Shown: positions 33,457 to 43,261, counted from the first letter of the stretch. The stretch is DNA of 64,000 bases from Arthrobacter sp. 9AX (GCF_902506095.1 NZ_LR733293.1:3282990-3346989), one strand, 5' to 3'. Notes: generated from the sequence alone by a model not told the origin. Numbers and translations: made by a program.

Positions 33457-33641
33457 GGTGTTCCTTTCGTGCAGCTCCAATTCCTCCAACTCTGCCGGGG
33501 CCTCCTTCGTTCCCTCGGGGTGTCCGCTGAGAGGGAACTGTGAAAGTCCGGCGCCCCACCAACAGCAGCATCCGTATTAGGCTTGAATGCAGCGATCCCG
33601 GCCTTTCCGCGGACAAGGCCCCCACCAGCACAAGGAGAGTC

Positions 33642-34133
33642 ATGGCAGGCGAGTCAACGTTCGACGTCGTAAGCAAAGTGGACAAGCAGGAAGTGGCCAA
33701 CGCACTGAACCAGGCACAGAAGGAACTGGCCCAGCGCTACGACTTCAAGGGTGTCGGCGCGGAGGTGGACTTCAGCGGCGAAAAGATCCTGATGAAGGCC
33801 AACTCCGAGGAACGCGTCCTGGCGGTCCTGGACGTCCTCCAGTCCAAGCTGATCCGCCGCGGCATCTCCCTGAAGTCGCTCGACACCGGGGAGCCCTACG
33901 CCTCCGGCAAGGAGTTCCGCCTCGAAGCCTCCATCAAGGAGGGCATCGCCCAGGACCTGGCCAAGAAGATCAATAAGCTGATCCGCGACGAAGCCCCCAA
34001 GTCGGTAAAGTCCCAGATCCAGGGCGACGAACTGCGGGTGACGTCCAAGTCACGCGACGACCTCCAGGCAACCATGGCGCTGCTGAAGGACTTCGACGAG
34101 GCCGACCTGCAGTTTGTGAACTTCCGCAGCTAG
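33642..34133 (+). CDS. yajQ: YajQ-family nucleotide-binding protein (UPF0234)
   Basis: A 163-residue protein starting at ATG 33642 behind AAGGAGAG. The start MAGESTFDVVSKVDKQEVAN, then AQRYDFKGVGAEV and the end EADLQFVNFRS are hallmarks of YajQ. Some members bind cyclic di-GMP and partner with LysR-type regulators; others are described as RNA- or nucleotide-binding. Ferredoxin-like repeats are expected. It is followed by a strong hairpin at 34178-34227. Confidence 0.95.
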   Translation: MAGESTFDVVSKVDKQEVANALNQAQKELAQRYDFKGVGAEVDFSGEKILMKANSEERVLAVLDVLQSKLIRRGISLKSLDTGEPYASGKEFRLEASIKEGIAQDLAKKINKLIRDEAPKSVKSQIQGDELRVTSKSRDDLQATMALLKDFDEADLQFVNFRS

Positions 34134-34177
34134 CAGCCGGCGCCGTCGGTTTTCGACGCGCAAATGCTCTGCCGCTG

Positions 34178-34227
34178 CGCAAAAACGCCGACGCTGTCCT
34201 TATTCGGGTAGCGCCGGCGTTTTTGCG
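34178..34227. terminator. Bidirectional hairpin after yajQ
   Basis: Arms CGCAAAAACGCCG (34178-34190) and CGGCGTTTTTGCG (34215-34227) separate the convergent yajQ and htpX genes. The T-run is inside the 3' arm. The GTTTTTGCG unit is repeated once more at 34239-34247. Confidence 0.65.
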
Positions 34228-34263
34228 TAGCGAGGGCGGTTTTTGCGTGTCGAGGGTGAGGAA

Positions 34264-35130
34264 TCAGCGCGGCCTGCCGGCCATGCGTTCCAGCCGGGAG
34301 ATCCTGTCCCGCATGGGCGGGTGCGTGGCGAACAGCTTTTTGATGGCGCCGCCGCGGAACGGGTTGGCGATCATCAGGTGCGAGGCGTTCACCAGCCGCT
34401 GGTCCTGCGGCAGCGGCGCGATGGCGACGCCCTGTTCGATCTTGTGCAGGGCCGAGGCGAGCGCCAGCGGATCGCCGGTCAGCCTGGAACCGTCCTCGTC
34501 GGCGTCGTACTCCCTGGTGCGGGAGATGGCCATCTGGATCAGTGACGCCGCAAAGGGTGCGAGCAGTGCCATGGCGATCATCGCCAGGGGGTTGGAGTTG
34601 CGCCGGTCGCCGCCGCCAAAGAACAACAGCGTCTGGCCTACCGAGGTGATGACGCCGGCGACGGCGGCTGCAACCGATGAGGTGAGGATGTCGCGGTTGT
34701 AGACATGCATGAGTTCATGTCCCAGGACACCGCGGAGTTCGCGGGCATCCAGGAGCTGCAGGATTCCTTCGGTGCAGCAGACTGCCGCGTTCCGCGGGTT
34801 CCGGCCCGTAGCGAAGGCATTGGGGTTCATGGTGGGCGAGACGTAGATCCGTGGCATCGGCTGGTTGGCACGCACGGACAGCTCCCTCACGATCTGGTAC
34901 AGCTGGGGCGCCTGCGCCTCGGTGACCGGGTAGGCCTGCATGGACCGGATGGCGATCTTGTCGCTGTTCCAGTACCCGTACGCGGTGGTGCCCACCCCCA
35001 CCAGCGCCATGATCCAGATGGGCGCCGAGCTGCGGGTGCCGGCGCCGATGAGCGCTCCGAGGCCCAGCAGCACCGCCCACAGCACACCGAAAAGCGCAGC
35101 AGTCTTCAGGCCGTTGTGATGTTTGTGCAC
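34264..35130 (-). CDS. htpX: Membrane zinc metalloprotease HtpX (M48)
   Basis: A 288-residue protease starting at GTG 35128-35130 behind AGGAGGAAAT. Two N-terminal helices (LKTAALFGVLWAVLLGLGAL and APIWIMALVGVG) are followed by the zinc site GHELMHVYNRD with His138, Glu139 and His142; the third ligand is the Glu of SRTREYDADEDG. Two more hydrophobic segments flank the site. HtpX degrades damaged membrane proteins with FtsH, and the chain length is normal. Confidence 0.95.
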   Translation of the reverse strand: MHKHHNGLKTAALFGVLWAVLLGLGALIGAGTRSSAPIWIMALVGVGTTAYGYWNSDKIAIRSMQAYPVTEAQAPQLYQIVRELSVRANQPMPRIYVSPTMNPNAFATGRNPRNAAVCCTEGILQLLDARELRGVLGHELMHVYNRDILTSSVAAAVAGVITSVGQTLLFFGGGDRRNSNPLAMIAMALLAPFAASLIQMAISRTREYDADEDGSRLTGDPLALASALHKIEQGVAIAPLPQDQRLVNASHLMIANPFRGGAIKKLFATHPPMRDRISRLERMAGRPR

Positions 35131-35163
35131 ATTTCCTCCTCGCTCATCTATGGGAACGGCTTA

Positions 35164-36435
35164 CTAAGGGGCCGGGTTCCGCGCATCGTACCTTTGGAAT
35201 CCCGGCTGCAGCTTCGCCGCCACCCATGCTCCCGCGATGCAGAGCACCCCGCCGAGCAGCAGGACCGAACCCTCGGTCAGGATTTTGGTCGCGCCGCCGG
35301 CCAGGAGATCGCCGATCCTGGGGCCGCCCGCCACCACCACAATGAACACGCCCTGGAGGCGTCCGCGGAGGTGGTCCGGGGTGGCGGCCTGCAGGATGGT
35401 GTTCCGGAAAACGCTGCTGATCGAATCGGCGATTCCGGCCAGGGCGCAGCAGACCGCCGCGGGCAGCAACCAGACCGTGACCGCCCCGTCCGGGGCACGA
35501 CCGGCCAGGAGCACCACCATCCCGAAGGCCGCCATCGAGGCGCCCCATCCCATGACGGAGAAGACCACGGCACTCCCCTGCCACCGGACAGCGCCCAGCG
35601 GCCCGGAAAACAGCCCCGCCAGGAAGGCGCCAATGGCGGTGGAAGCCAGCAGCACACCCACTGTTGCTTCGCCGCCGCCGATCATCACAGCGCCTACGGC
35701 CGGCATCAGGGCCCGGGGCTGGGCGAGGATCATGGCAATCAGGTCAATCACGAAGGTCATCCGGAGGTTGGGCCTGGTGCCCAGGAAGCGGAATCCCTCG
35801 ATGACGGAGCGGATGCCGGCCCTGCTCCGGCTTCCCGAGGGCGGCAGGGCCGGCAGCCGGTAGACCGCCCACAGCACCAAAGCGAAGCTGATGAAGTCGA
35901 TGGTGTACGTCCAGCCGAACCCTATCCAGGCCACCAGTACGCCGGCCAACAACGGCCCCGCGGTCATGGCCAGGCCGAAGGACATCATGCTGAGGGCGTT
36001 CGCTGCGGGCAGGAGTTCCTTGCGGATCAGCATGGGGAGGATGGCGCTGCGGGCGGGCTGGTTGATGGCTTGCGCGCCGCTTTGCACCGCCACCAGGACG
36101 TACAGGATCCAGACGTTGCCCAGCTGCAGCCAGGACTGCAGGGCGATCAGCCCGGTGGTCAGCCACAGCACGGTGGAGGCCAGCAGGGCAACGCGGCGCC
36201 GGTCGTGGGAATCGGCGATGGAGCCACCCAGGAGCCCGCCGATGACCAGGGGCACCAGCGCGAAGATCGCCAAAAGCCCCACGTAGAAGCTGTCCTGGGT
36301 CAGCCGGTAAATCTCCAGGCCTACTGCCACCAAGGTGAGTTGGCTTCCGACGGCGGATACGGCCGATCCGAGCCAGAGCCGCCGGAAGTCCGGACTTTCC
36401 CTAAGCGGCGTGATATCAGCAAGCAGTTTCCCCAC
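35164..36435 (-). CDS. MFS exporter (EntS/MFS_3-like)
   Basis: A 423-residue major facilitator with GTG start at 36433-36435. Helix 1 begins LWLGSAVSAVGSQLTLVAVG, and loop 2-3 has GGSIADSHDRRRVALL, an EntS-type A motif. QAINQPARSAILPMLI and DHLRGRLQGVFIVVVAGG are standard MFS_3 features (siderophore or macrolide efflux proteins). Its position near the Fur-type gene is noted, but that gene is paired with catalase, so the cargo is open. Confidence 0.9.
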   Translation of the reverse strand: MGKLLADITPLRESPDFRRLWLGSAVSAVGSQLTLVAVGLEIYRLTQDSFYVGLLAIFALVPLVIGGLLGGSIADSHDRRRVALLASTVLWLTTGLIALQSWLQLGNVWILYVLVAVQSGAQAINQPARSAILPMLIRKELLPAANALSMMSFGLAMTAGPLLAGVLVAWIGFGWTYTIDFISFALVLWAVYRLPALPPSGSRSRAGIRSVIEGFRFLGTRPNLRMTFVIDLIAMILAQPRALMPAVGAVMIGGGEATVGVLLASTAIGAFLAGLFSGPLGAVRWQGSAVVFSVMGWGASMAAFGMVVLLAGRAPDGAVTVWLLPAAVCCALAGIADSISSVFRNTILQAATPDHLRGRLQGVFIVVVAGGPRIGDLLAGGATKILTEGSVLLLGGVLCIAGAWVAAKLQPGFQRYDARNPAP

Positions 36436-36490
36436 CCTGCAACCCTAGTGTTGCCGGGGCGTCCCAGGGTTCACCGCAGGTTAGCCAAGC

Positions 36491-36515
36491 CTTATTGTGA
36501 GAAAGTCAAAATAAG
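36491..36515. promoter_or_regulatory. Candidate Fur/CatR operator
   Basis: Inverted repeat CTTATT (36491-36496) and AATAAG (36510-36515) lie 15 bp before the fur start, in an AT-rich patch. Peroxide- and iron-responsive Fur proteins in actinobacteria often autoregulate through such dyads and control the adjacent catalase. Confidence 0.5.
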
Positions 36516-36530
36516 TGTTTGAATGGACCC

Positions 36531-37016
36531 ATGACGGAGCACTTTGACGGCCAGGAAGCATGGGCTGCGGCCCTGCGCGCCCACGGCCGCAGGGTAACCA
36601 AACAGCGGCTGGCGGTACTCGCCGCCGTCGAACGCCATCCCCACTCCCCTGCAGAAAGCATCCTGGCCGCGGCCCGCGCCGAGCTCCCGGAGCTGACGGC
36701 CCAGTCCGTGTACGTGGTGTTGGGAGACCTGACGGACCTGCACATGCTGCGCCGCTTCGAGCCGCCGCACTCCCCCGCACTGTATGAAACCCGCGTGGGC
36801 GACAACCACCACCACGCCATCTGCATCAGCTGCGGCCGTGTCGAGGACGTGGACTGCGCCGTCGGCCACGCCCCCTGCCTCACGCCGCACTGGGACGAGC
36901 AGGCCAAGCCGATGACCATCCAGATCGCCGACGTGATGTACCAGGGCATCTGCCAGGACTGCCAGCAGTCCCAACAACTTCCTTCCAATCGTCCCTCAGA
37001 AGAAATAGAGAAATAG
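36531..37016 (+). CDS. Fur-family transcriptional regulator (FurA/CatR type)
   Basis: A 161-residue winged-helix metalloregulator from ATG 36531. [21 protein letters not shown] and [19 protein letters not shown] form the DNA-binding domain. The metal-sensing region has [19 protein letters not shown] and a distal ICQDCQQ pair, so both CxxC zinc motifs of the family are present. It is followed 8 bp later by catalase. The furA-kat arrangement of actinobacteria indicates peroxide-linked autorepression. Confidence 0.94.
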   Translation: MTEHFDGQEAWAAALRAHGRRVTKQRLAVLAAVERHPHSPAESILAAARAELPELTAQSVYVVLGDLTDLHMLRRFEPPHSPALYETRVGDNHHHAICISCGRVEDVDCAVGHAPCLTPHWDEQAKPMTIQIADVMYQGICQDCQQSQQLPSNRPSEEIEK

Positions 37017-37023
37017 GAGAACA

Positions 37024-38505
37024 ATGACTGCCATTTCAACAACCCAGTCAGGTGCCCCCGTTACGTCCGATGCGCACTCGAAGTCAGTTGGTGCCGACGG
37101 TGCCATCATCCTGACTGACCACTATCTGGTGGAAAAGCTGGCCCAGTTCAACCGCGAGCGGGTGCCGGAGCGCGTTGTGCACGCCAAGGGTGGCGGCGCA
37201 TTCGGTACGTTCAAGACCACCGAGGACGTGTCCAAGTACACGAAGGCAGCCTTCCTCCAGCCGGGCGTCGACACCGAGATGCTGATCCGCTTCTCCTCCG
37301 TCGCCGGCGAGAACGGTTCCCCGGACACCTGGCGCGATCCCCGCGGTTTCGCCGTGAAGTTCTACACCTCCGAGGGCAACTACGACCTCGTGGGCAACAA
37401 CACCCCCGTCTTCTTCATCCGCGACGGCATCAAGTTCCCGGACTTCATCCACTCCCAGAAGCGCCTCCCGGGCACCCACCTGCGTGACGCCGACATGCAG
37501 TGGGACTTCTGGACCCTGTCCCCCGAGTCCGCCCACCAGGTCACCTGGCTGATGGGTGACCGCGGCCTGCCCGCCTCCTGGCGTGAAATGCAGGGCTACG
37601 GCTCACACACCTACCAGTGGATCAACGCCGAGGGCGAGCGGTTCTGGGTCAAGTACCACTTCAAGTCCAACCAGGGCGTGAACTCCATCAGCAGCGAGCA
37701 GGCTGAGCAGCTGGCGGGTTCGGACGCGGACTTCTACATCCGCGACCTGTCCGAGAACATCGCAGCGGGCAACTTCCCGTCCTGGGACCTGCACGTCCAG
37801 GTCATGCCCTACGAGGACGCCAAGACCTACCGCTTCAACCCGTTCGACCTGACCAAGGTCTGGCCGCACGCTGACTACCCCCTGATCAAGGTGGGCACCA
37901 TGGAGCTGAACCGGAACCCGGAGAACTACTTCGCGCAGATCGAGCAGGCCACCTTCGCGCCGTCGAACTTCGTGCCGGGCATCGCCGCTTCCCCGGACAA
38001 GATGCTGCAGGCCCGCATCTTCTCCTACGCGGACGCACACCGCTACCGCGTGGGCACCAACCACGCCCAGATCCCGGTGAACCAGCCCAAGAACCAGGTC
38101 AACAACTACAGCCAGGACGGCGCCGGACGCATCCTGTTCAACGCTCCCTCGGTTCCGGTCTACGCACCGAACACCTTCGGCGGCCCCGCAGCTGTCGAGC
38201 CGCAGAACCCGGCCGGCGGCTGGGAGAACGACGGCGAATTGACCCTCTCCGCGCACTCCCTGCACGCCGAGGACAACGACTTTGTCCAGGCCGGCGCGCT
38301 GTACCGTGAGGTCTACGACGAGGCCGCCAAGGCCCGTTTCCTGGAGACCATCACCGGTGCAGTGGGCGGCGTCAAGAGCCCCGGCATCAAGGAACGCGCC
38401 ATCCAGTACTGGACCAATGTTGACGCCGAGCTCGGTGCCAAGCTGCGCGCCAACCTCGGCGCAGCCGCGCTCTCCGACGCAGAGGCTGCCAACAAGATCG
38501 GCTGA
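37024..38505 (+). CDS. katA: Haem catalase (KatA, clade 3)
   Basis: A 493-residue monofunctional catalase with AGGAGA before ATG 37024. His53 in [12 protein letters not shown] and the Asn of [13 protein letters not shown] (about 126) are the distal catalytic residues. The haem-ligating Tyr lies in [16 protein letters not shown]. The small-subunit length fits clade 3. It dismutates hydrogen peroxide in the cytoplasm and is probably controlled by the Fur protein encoded just upstream. Confidence 0.97.
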   Translation: MTAISTTQSGAPVTSDAHSKSVGADGAIILTDHYLVEKLAQFNRERVPERVVHAKGGGAFGTFKTTEDVSKYTKAAFLQPGVDTEMLIRFSSVAGENGSPDTWRDPRGFAVKFYTSEGNYDLVGNNTPVFFIRDGIKFPDFIHSQKRLPGTHLRDADMQWDFWTLSPESAHQVTWLMGDRGLPASWREMQGYGSHTYQWINAEGERFWVKYHFKSNQGVNSISSEQAEQLAGSDADFYIRDLSENIAAGNFPSWDLHVQVMPYEDAKTYRFNPFDLTKVWPHADYPLIKVGTMELNRNPENYFAQIEQATFAPSNFVPGIAASPDKMLQARIFSYADAHRYRVGTNHAQIPVNQPKNQVNNYSQDGAGRILFNAPSVPVYAPNTFGGPAAVEPQNPAGGWENDGELTLSAHSLHAEDNDFVQAGALYREVYDEAAKARFLETITGAVGGVKSPGIKERAIQYWTNVDAELGAKLRANLGAAALSDAEAANKIG

Positions 38506-38527
38506 CCCAGCCCTTCCTGAGCTCCTG

Positions 38528-38570
38528 AAAACCACCCCGTCACGGTCTCTCGTGGCGGGGTGGTTTTTTT
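38528..38570 (+). terminator. Intrinsic terminator after katA
   Basis: Arms AAAACCACCCCG (38528-38539) and CGGGGTGGTTTT (38556-38567), extended by a CACG/CGTG pair inside, and followed by a run of seven T. Confidence 0.92.
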
Positions 38571-38632
38571 GCTTTTCCACATAGCCGGTGCCGGCCATGG
38601 CCGCCGCTGCCCGGTGTCCCTAGGATCGACGC

Positions 38633-39268
38633 ATGACAACTTTCCAGGGGATCCCCGCCGCCGCCTTTGGGTTCTATGAGGAACTGCAGGACAACAACAA
38701 CCGTGAGTGGTGGCTGGAAAACAAGGACCGCTACCACACGCTGGTCCGGGATCCGTTCACGGCGCTGCTGGCGGAGCTGGAGCCACGGTTTGGGTCCGGC
38801 AAGATCTTCCGGCCCAACAGGGATATCCGGTTCTCGCAGGACAAGTCACCCTACAAAACAGCCCAGGGGGCTTTTGCGTCGGTCCAGGAAGGGGTGGGCT
38901 TCTACCTCCAGGTCAGCGCGGACGGCCTGCTGGTGGGCGGTGGCTACCACTCCCACACGCCGGCCCAGCTGGCCAGGTACCGCAACTCAGTGGATGCCTC
39001 GGGCACCGGCGAAGCACTCCGGCACATTGTCGAAGCCGTCGGCGCTGCCGGTTTTGCGGTGGAGGGTGAGAAGCTCAAAACAGTTCCACGCGGATACCCG
39101 CAGGACCATCCCCGGGCCGAACTCCTGAAGCACAAGTCCCTCTCCGCTGCGACGGACCTCGGGCAGCCGGGCTGGCTGGCCACGCCGGGCGCGGCCCAGG
39201 AGATTGCCGCGCTGTGGGAGGAACTGCGGCCGCTGGTGGACTGGGTGGGCCGGCACGCCGCGCCGTAG
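38633..39268 (+). CDS. DUF2461 (TIGR02453) family protein
   Basis: A 211-residue protein of the DUF2461 family. FYEELQDNNNREWWLENKDRY, then FRPNRDIRFSQDKSPYKTAQ and GGGYHSHTPAQLARYRNSVD are its conserved blocks. The family is widespread in bacteria and of unknown biochemical role. It has no signal or membrane segments. It stands alone between two terminators. Confidence 0.92.
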   Translation: MTTFQGIPAAAFGFYEELQDNNNREWWLENKDRYHTLVRDPFTALLAELEPRFGSGKIFRPNRDIRFSQDKSPYKTAQGAFASVQEGVGFYLQVSADGLLVGGGYHSHTPAQLARYRNSVDASGTGEALRHIVEAVGAAGFAVEGEKLKTVPRGYPQDHPRAELLKHKSLSAATDLGQPGWLATPGAAQEIAALWEELRPLVDWVGRHAAP

Positions 39269-39368
39269 CCTCTGGCACCAGCCTCAGTGGTCTCGTCAGG
39301 CGGCAGCTTAAGCGTCCTCGTCAGCGGCAGTTCCCCGTTGCAGGAGCGGATCCGGGCCACCCGGCAGA

Positions 39369-39411
39369 CACAGAACCGCCCGCCGATTCCAGATCGGCGG
39401 GCGGTTCTGTG
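39369..39411. terminator. Bidirectional terminator
   Basis: Perfect 19-bp arms (39369-39387 and 39393-39411, beginning CACAGAACCGCC) with a 5-base loop lie between the convergent DUF2461 and permease genes. Confidence 0.9.
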
Positions 39412-39433
39412 CGGATTCTGCGGATACGTGACC

Positions 39434-41005
39434 TCAGGCGCGGGTCAGCTCATCCTCACCGTCGCCGGCCTTACTGGCCTCAACACGGGTGCCGGCTGCA
39501 GCGGGAGCGCCGTTGACGGCGGTGTTGGCCGTGGCGAACCGCTCGTTCAGGCGGGAGTGGCGCTGGCCGTAGGCGAAGTAGATCGCCAGCCCGATCGCCA
39601 GCCAGATGGCAAAGAAGATCCAGGTCTCCACGGCCAGGTTGGTCATCAGGTAGAGACACAGCACCGCGGACACCACCGGCAGGACCTTGCCGAACGGTAC
39701 GCGGAAGGCAGGCTTGAGGTCCGGGCGCTTCCTGCGCAGCACCAGGATGCCGAGGCTCACCACCACAAACGCGGACAGCGTGCCGATGTTGATCATTTCC
39801 TCGAGCAGGTCCACGTTGGTCAGCCCGGCCACCAAAGCTACGGCGGCGCCGCAGATGATCTGGAGGCGGACCGGCGTGGAGCGCTTGTCGCTGGTCTTGG
39901 ACAGCGACCGGGGCAGGAGGCCGTCGCGGCTCATGGCCAGGACCACGCGGGACAGGCCCATAAGAAGGACCATGATCACGGTGGTCAGGCCCACCAGCGA
40001 ACCGAAGGCGATGACCTTGGCGGCGGAGGTGTCGCCCACTGCCTCGAAGGCGGTGGTGAGCGTTGGGCTCTCCGCTTCGGCCAACTGGGTGTAGGAAACC
40101 ATGCCGGTCAGGGCAAGGGACACCAGGATGTACAGCAGCGTCACCAGCGCAAGGCCGCCGAAGATGCCTCGCGGGAGGGTCTTTTGCGGGTTCTTGACTT
40201 CCTCGGCGGAGGTGGCCACCACGTCGAAGCCGATGAAGGCAAAGAACACCAGCGCGGCACCGGCGAAGATGCCGAGGGTGCCGTACTGTGCCGGAGCGGC
40301 TCCGGTAAGGAAGCCAAAGAACGACTGCTTCAGGACGTCCGCGGCACCAGTGCCGCCGGTCGGCTCAGCGGCGGGGATAAAGGGGCTGTAGTTCTCAAAC
40401 TTCACGTAGGTGAAGCCGACGACGATCACAAAGAGGACCACGCCGATCTTGATGAGGGTGAAAATGTTGCCCACGCGCGCGGACAGCTTGGTGCCCAGCA
40501 CCAGCAGCAGGGTGAAGACCGCCACGATGAGGAAGGCACCCCAGTAGAGGTCCACCCCGCCGAGCGGGATGGCCGCCGGAATGTCGGCACCCATCAGGGC
40601 GAACACTTTACTGAGGTAGATGCCCCAGTATTTGGCGATGACGGCCGCCGCGGTGAAGAGCTCCAGGATCAGGTTCCAGCCAATGATCCAGGCAAGGAGT
40701 TCACCCATGGTGGCGTACGTGAACACGTACGCGGAGCCGGCGACGGGGATCGCGGTGGCAAATTCGGCGTAGCACATGATGGCGAGGGCGCACGTGATGG
40801 CGGCGATGGCAAAGGACAACGTCACGGCGGGGCCGGAGAAGTTCGCTGCAGCCTTGGCACCGACGGAGAAGATGCCGGCACCCACTGCCACCGCAACGCC
40901 CATGATCATCAGGTCCCATGTGCTGAGGGACCGTTTGAGCTTGCGTCCGGGTTCATCGGCGTCAGCGATGGACTGCTCGATTGATTTGGTCCGGAGAAGG
41001 TTCAT
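39434..41005 (-). CDS. APC-family cationic amino acid permease (YfnA-like)
   Basis: A 523-residue transporter with about fourteen hydrophobic segments; the start is taken at ATG 41003-41005 (MNLLRTKSIEQSIAD). An ATG 57 bp upstream is also in frame and neither has a strong ribosome site. GVAVAVGAGIFSVGAKAA is the helix-1 GxG unwound substrate site, and FIGFDVVATSAEEVKNPQK is the helix-6 region of the cationic amino acid transporter group. The substrate is likely an amino acid, with the exact one unknown. Confidence 0.92.
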   Translation of the reverse strand: MNLLRTKSIEQSIADADEPGRKLKRSLSTWDLMIMGVAVAVGAGIFSVGAKAAANFSGPAVTLSFAIAAITCALAIMCYAEFATAIPVAGSAYVFTYATMGELLAWIIGWNLILELFTAAAVIAKYWGIYLSKVFALMGADIPAAIPLGGVDLYWGAFLIVAVFTLLLVLGTKLSARVGNIFTLIKIGVVLFVIVVGFTYVKFENYSPFIPAAEPTGGTGAADVLKQSFFGFLTGAAPAQYGTLGIFAGAALVFFAFIGFDVVATSAEEVKNPQKTLPRGIFGGLALVTLLYILVSLALTGMVSYTQLAEAESPTLTTAFEAVGDTSAAKVIAFGSLVGLTTVIMVLLMGLSRVVLAMSRDGLLPRSLSKTSDKRSTPVRLQIICGAAVALVAGLTNVDLLEEMINIGTLSAFVVVSLGILVLRRKRPDLKPAFRVPFGKVLPVVSAVLCLYLMTNLAVETWIFFAIWLAIGLAIYFAYGQRHSRLNERFATANTAVNGAPAAAGTRVEASKAGDGEDELTRA

Positions 41006-41102
41006 AGGGGGTTCACAATCCTGGTTTCTGATGGAAACAGACCTATCAACGATAGTGTCCATCCACTGGACGGTCCCAATTGTTCCGGATGGTGAGACGG
41101 GA

Positions 41103-41133
41103 AAAGCCCGGTCCTTTCTTCGGACCGGGCTTT
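41103..41133 (-). terminator. Intrinsic terminator after the DUF779 gene
   Basis: Arms AAAGCCCGGTCC (41103-41114) and GGACCGGGCTTT (41122-41133), 20 bases past the DUF779 stop and followed on the minus strand by TTCCC. Confidence 0.8.
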
Positions 41134-41153
41134 CCCGCGCAGAATTTTTGCTC

Positions 41154-41564
41154 CTAAACCGGCCAGTCCATCAGCGTGGACCGGATCAGGAACCGTTTGC
41201 CTTCGGGGGCCTCCACCGAGAACCCGCTCCCCCTGCCGGGGACGACGTCGATAGTCAGGTGGGTGTGGCTCCAGTAGTTGAACTGCTCCCGCGACATCCA
41301 AAACTCCAGCGGCTGCGGTTCCAGGCCGTCGGACACATCGAACAGGCCGAGCAGTACATCCGAGTCACCGGTGAGGAAGTCCCCTGCCGGGTAGCACATG
41401 GGCGAGGACCCGTCGCAGCACCCGCCGGACTGGTGGAACATCAGCGGACCGTGCCGGAGCCACAACTTGCGCAACAGCTCCAGCGCAGCCGGCGTGAGCG
41501 CCACCCGGGAGAAATCCTCCCCGGGCAGCGTCACCGCGGCGTCAATCGCCTTTCCGGGAACCAT
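41154..41564 (-). CDS. DUF779 protein linked to aldehyde dehydrogenase
   Basis: A 136-residue protein with the DUF779 signature FHQSGGCCDGSSPMC and the later FNYWSHTHLTIDVVPGRGSGFS. The Cys cluster suggests metal or sulfur binding. The gene starts 3 bp after the aldehyde dehydrogenase stop; this pairing is common in actinobacteria and proteobacteria, and the protein may act as an accessory or maturation factor. No activity has been assigned from sequence. Confidence 0.9.
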   Translation of the reverse strand: MVPGKAIDAAVTLPGEDFSRVALTPAALELLRKLWLRHGPLMFHQSGGCCDGSSPMCYPAGDFLTGDSDVLLGLFDVSDGLEPQPLEFWMSREQFNYWSHTHLTIDVVPGRGSGFSVEAPEGKRFLIRSTLMDWPV

Positions 41565-41567
41565 GGC

Positions 41568-43091
41568 CTAGAAGAAGCCGAGCTTGTTTTCGTTGTAGCT
41601 GACCAGCAGGTTCTTGGTCTGCTGGTAGTGGTCCAGCATCATCGCGTGGTTTTCGCGTCCGATGCCCGAGGACTTGTAGCCGCCGAAGGCAGCGCCCGCC
41701 GGGTAGGCGTGGTAGTTGTTGACCCAGACGCGTCCGGCCTGGATTTCACGGCCGGCGCGGTAGGCCACGTTGCCGTTGCGGGACCAGACGCCGGCGCCCA
41801 GCCCGTAGAGGGTGTCGTTGGCGATGCCCATGGCGTCGTTGTAGTCGCTGAACTTCGTCACCGCGACCACCGGGCCAAAGATCTCCTCCTGGAAAATCCG
41901 CATCTTGTTGTGGCCCTCGAACACAGTGGGCTGGACGTAGTAGCCGCCGGCCAGGTCACCGGGCAGTTCGGCGCGGCCACCGCCCGTGAGGACCTTGGCG
42001 CCCTCCTGCTTTCCGATGTCGATGTAGGACAGGATCTTCTCCAGCTGGTCGTTCGATGCCTGGGCGCCCACCTGCGTGGCGGTGTCCAGGGGATTGCCCT
42101 GGACCATCTTTTCCACCCGGGCCACGGCGTCGGCCATAAAGGACTCGTAGATGTCCTCCTGCACCAGTGCACGGGACGGGCAGGTGCAGACTTCGCCCTG
42201 GTTAAAGGCGAACAGCGCGAAGCCTTCCTGCGCCTTGTCGTAGAACGCGTCGTTGTCCTGGGCCACATCGTTGAAGAAGATGTTCGGGCTCTTGCCGCCC
42301 AGTTCCAGGGTGACCGGAATCAGGTTCTGGCTGGCGTACTGGCTGATCAGCCGTCCGGTAGTGGTTTCGCCGGTGAAGGCGATCTTGCGGATGCGCGGGC
42401 TGGACGCCAGGGGCTTGCCGGCCTCCACGCCGAAGCCGTTGACCACGTTAAGGACACCGGCGGGCAGCAGGTCGCCGATGAGTTCGATCAGGACCAGGAT
42501 GGATGCCGGGGTCTGTTCCGCCGGCTTGAGCACCACGGCGTTGCCGGCGGCGAGGGCCGGGGCAAGCTTCCACACGGCCATCAGGATGGGGAAGTTCCAG
42601 GGGATGATCTGGCCTACGACGCCGAGCGGTTCGTGGAAGTGGTAGGCGGTAGTGTCGTCGTCGAGCTGGGAGAGCCGGCCCTCCTGGGCACGGACGGCGG
42701 ACGCAAAATACCGGAAGTGGTCCGCGGCGAGCGGCAGGTCGGCGTTGAGGGTTTCGCGGACGGGCTTGCCGTTGTCCCAGGTCTCGGCCACCGCGAGCAT
42801 TTCCAGGTTTTCGTCGATGCGGTCGGCGATCTTGTTCAGGATGGCGGCGCGTTCGGCCACCGAGGTCTTGCCCCAGGACGGCGCAGCCTTGTGTGCGGCG
42901 TCCAGCGCCAGGTCGATGTCCTCGGCCGTGCCGCGGGCCACCTCGCAGAAGGCCTTGCCCGTGACGGGAGTGATGTTTTCGAAGTACTGCCCCTTTACAG
43001 GGGCCACCCATTCCCCGCCGATCCAATTCTCGTAGCGGTCCTTGAACGTGACCTTCGAGCCCTCGGTTCCGGGCTGTGCGTAAACAGTCAT
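41568..43091 (-). CDS. Acetaldehyde/aldehyde dehydrogenase (AldB/AcoD-like)
   Basis: A 507-residue NAD(P)-dependent aldehyde dehydrogenase from ATG 43089-43091 with AAAGGAGC upstream. The catalytic Cys is in [12 protein letters not shown] and the general base in [12 protein letters not shown]. The N-terminal [20 protein letters not shown] and the C-terminal [18 protein letters not shown] match the AldB/AcoD/ExaC group that oxidises acetaldehyde and other short aldehydes. A GAF-type activator gene lies upstream and DUF779 downstream, the layout of alcohol/acetoin induction modules. Confidence 0.95.
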   Translation of the reverse strand: MTVYAQPGTEGSKVTFKDRYENWIGGEWVAPVKGQYFENITPVTGKAFCEVARGTAEDIDLALDAAHKAAPSWGKTSVAERAAILNKIADRIDENLEMLAVAETWDNGKPVRETLNADLPLAADHFRYFASAVRAQEGRLSQLDDDTTAYHFHEPLGVVGQIIPWNFPILMAVWKLAPALAAGNAVVLKPAEQTPASILVLIELIGDLLPAGVLNVVNGFGVEAGKPLASSPRIRKIAFTGETTTGRLISQYASQNLIPVTLELGGKSPNIFFNDVAQDNDAFYDKAQEGFALFAFNQGEVCTCPSRALVQEDIYESFMADAVARVEKMVQGNPLDTATQVGAQASNDQLEKILSYIDIGKQEGAKVLTGGGRAELPGDLAGGYYVQPTVFEGHNKMRIFQEEIFGPVVAVTKFSDYNDAMGIANDTLYGLGAGVWSRNGNVAYRAGREIQAGRVWVNNYHAYPAGAAFGGYKSSGIGRENHAMMLDHYQQTKNLLVSYNENKLGFF

Positions 43092-43162
43092 TGCTAGCTC
43101 CTTTGCTGTGCAGCCGGCCTGCCCGTTCGGGCATCTGCCGTTGGACCCAGCGTAGGAGCGGG

Positions 43163-43200
43163 CAGGTTGCAGCCAGGTTGCAAGGCAGGTCCCCACCTGC
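43163..43200. promoter_or_regulatory. Phased CAGGT repeats upstream of the aldehyde dehydrogenase
   Basis: CAGGTTGCA occurs at 43163-43171 and 43174-43182, 11 bp apart, and a third CAGGT at 43186-43190 starts the dyad GCAGGT (43185-43190) and ACCTGC (43195-43200). The helical phasing suits an activator, likely the GAF protein encoded upstream. Confidence 0.5.
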
Positions 43201-43261
43201 TCCCTAACCTCGCAAGCCCCGCCAGGGCACCCTGCAGGCGTGGGCCAAGCCCGCACGCAGG

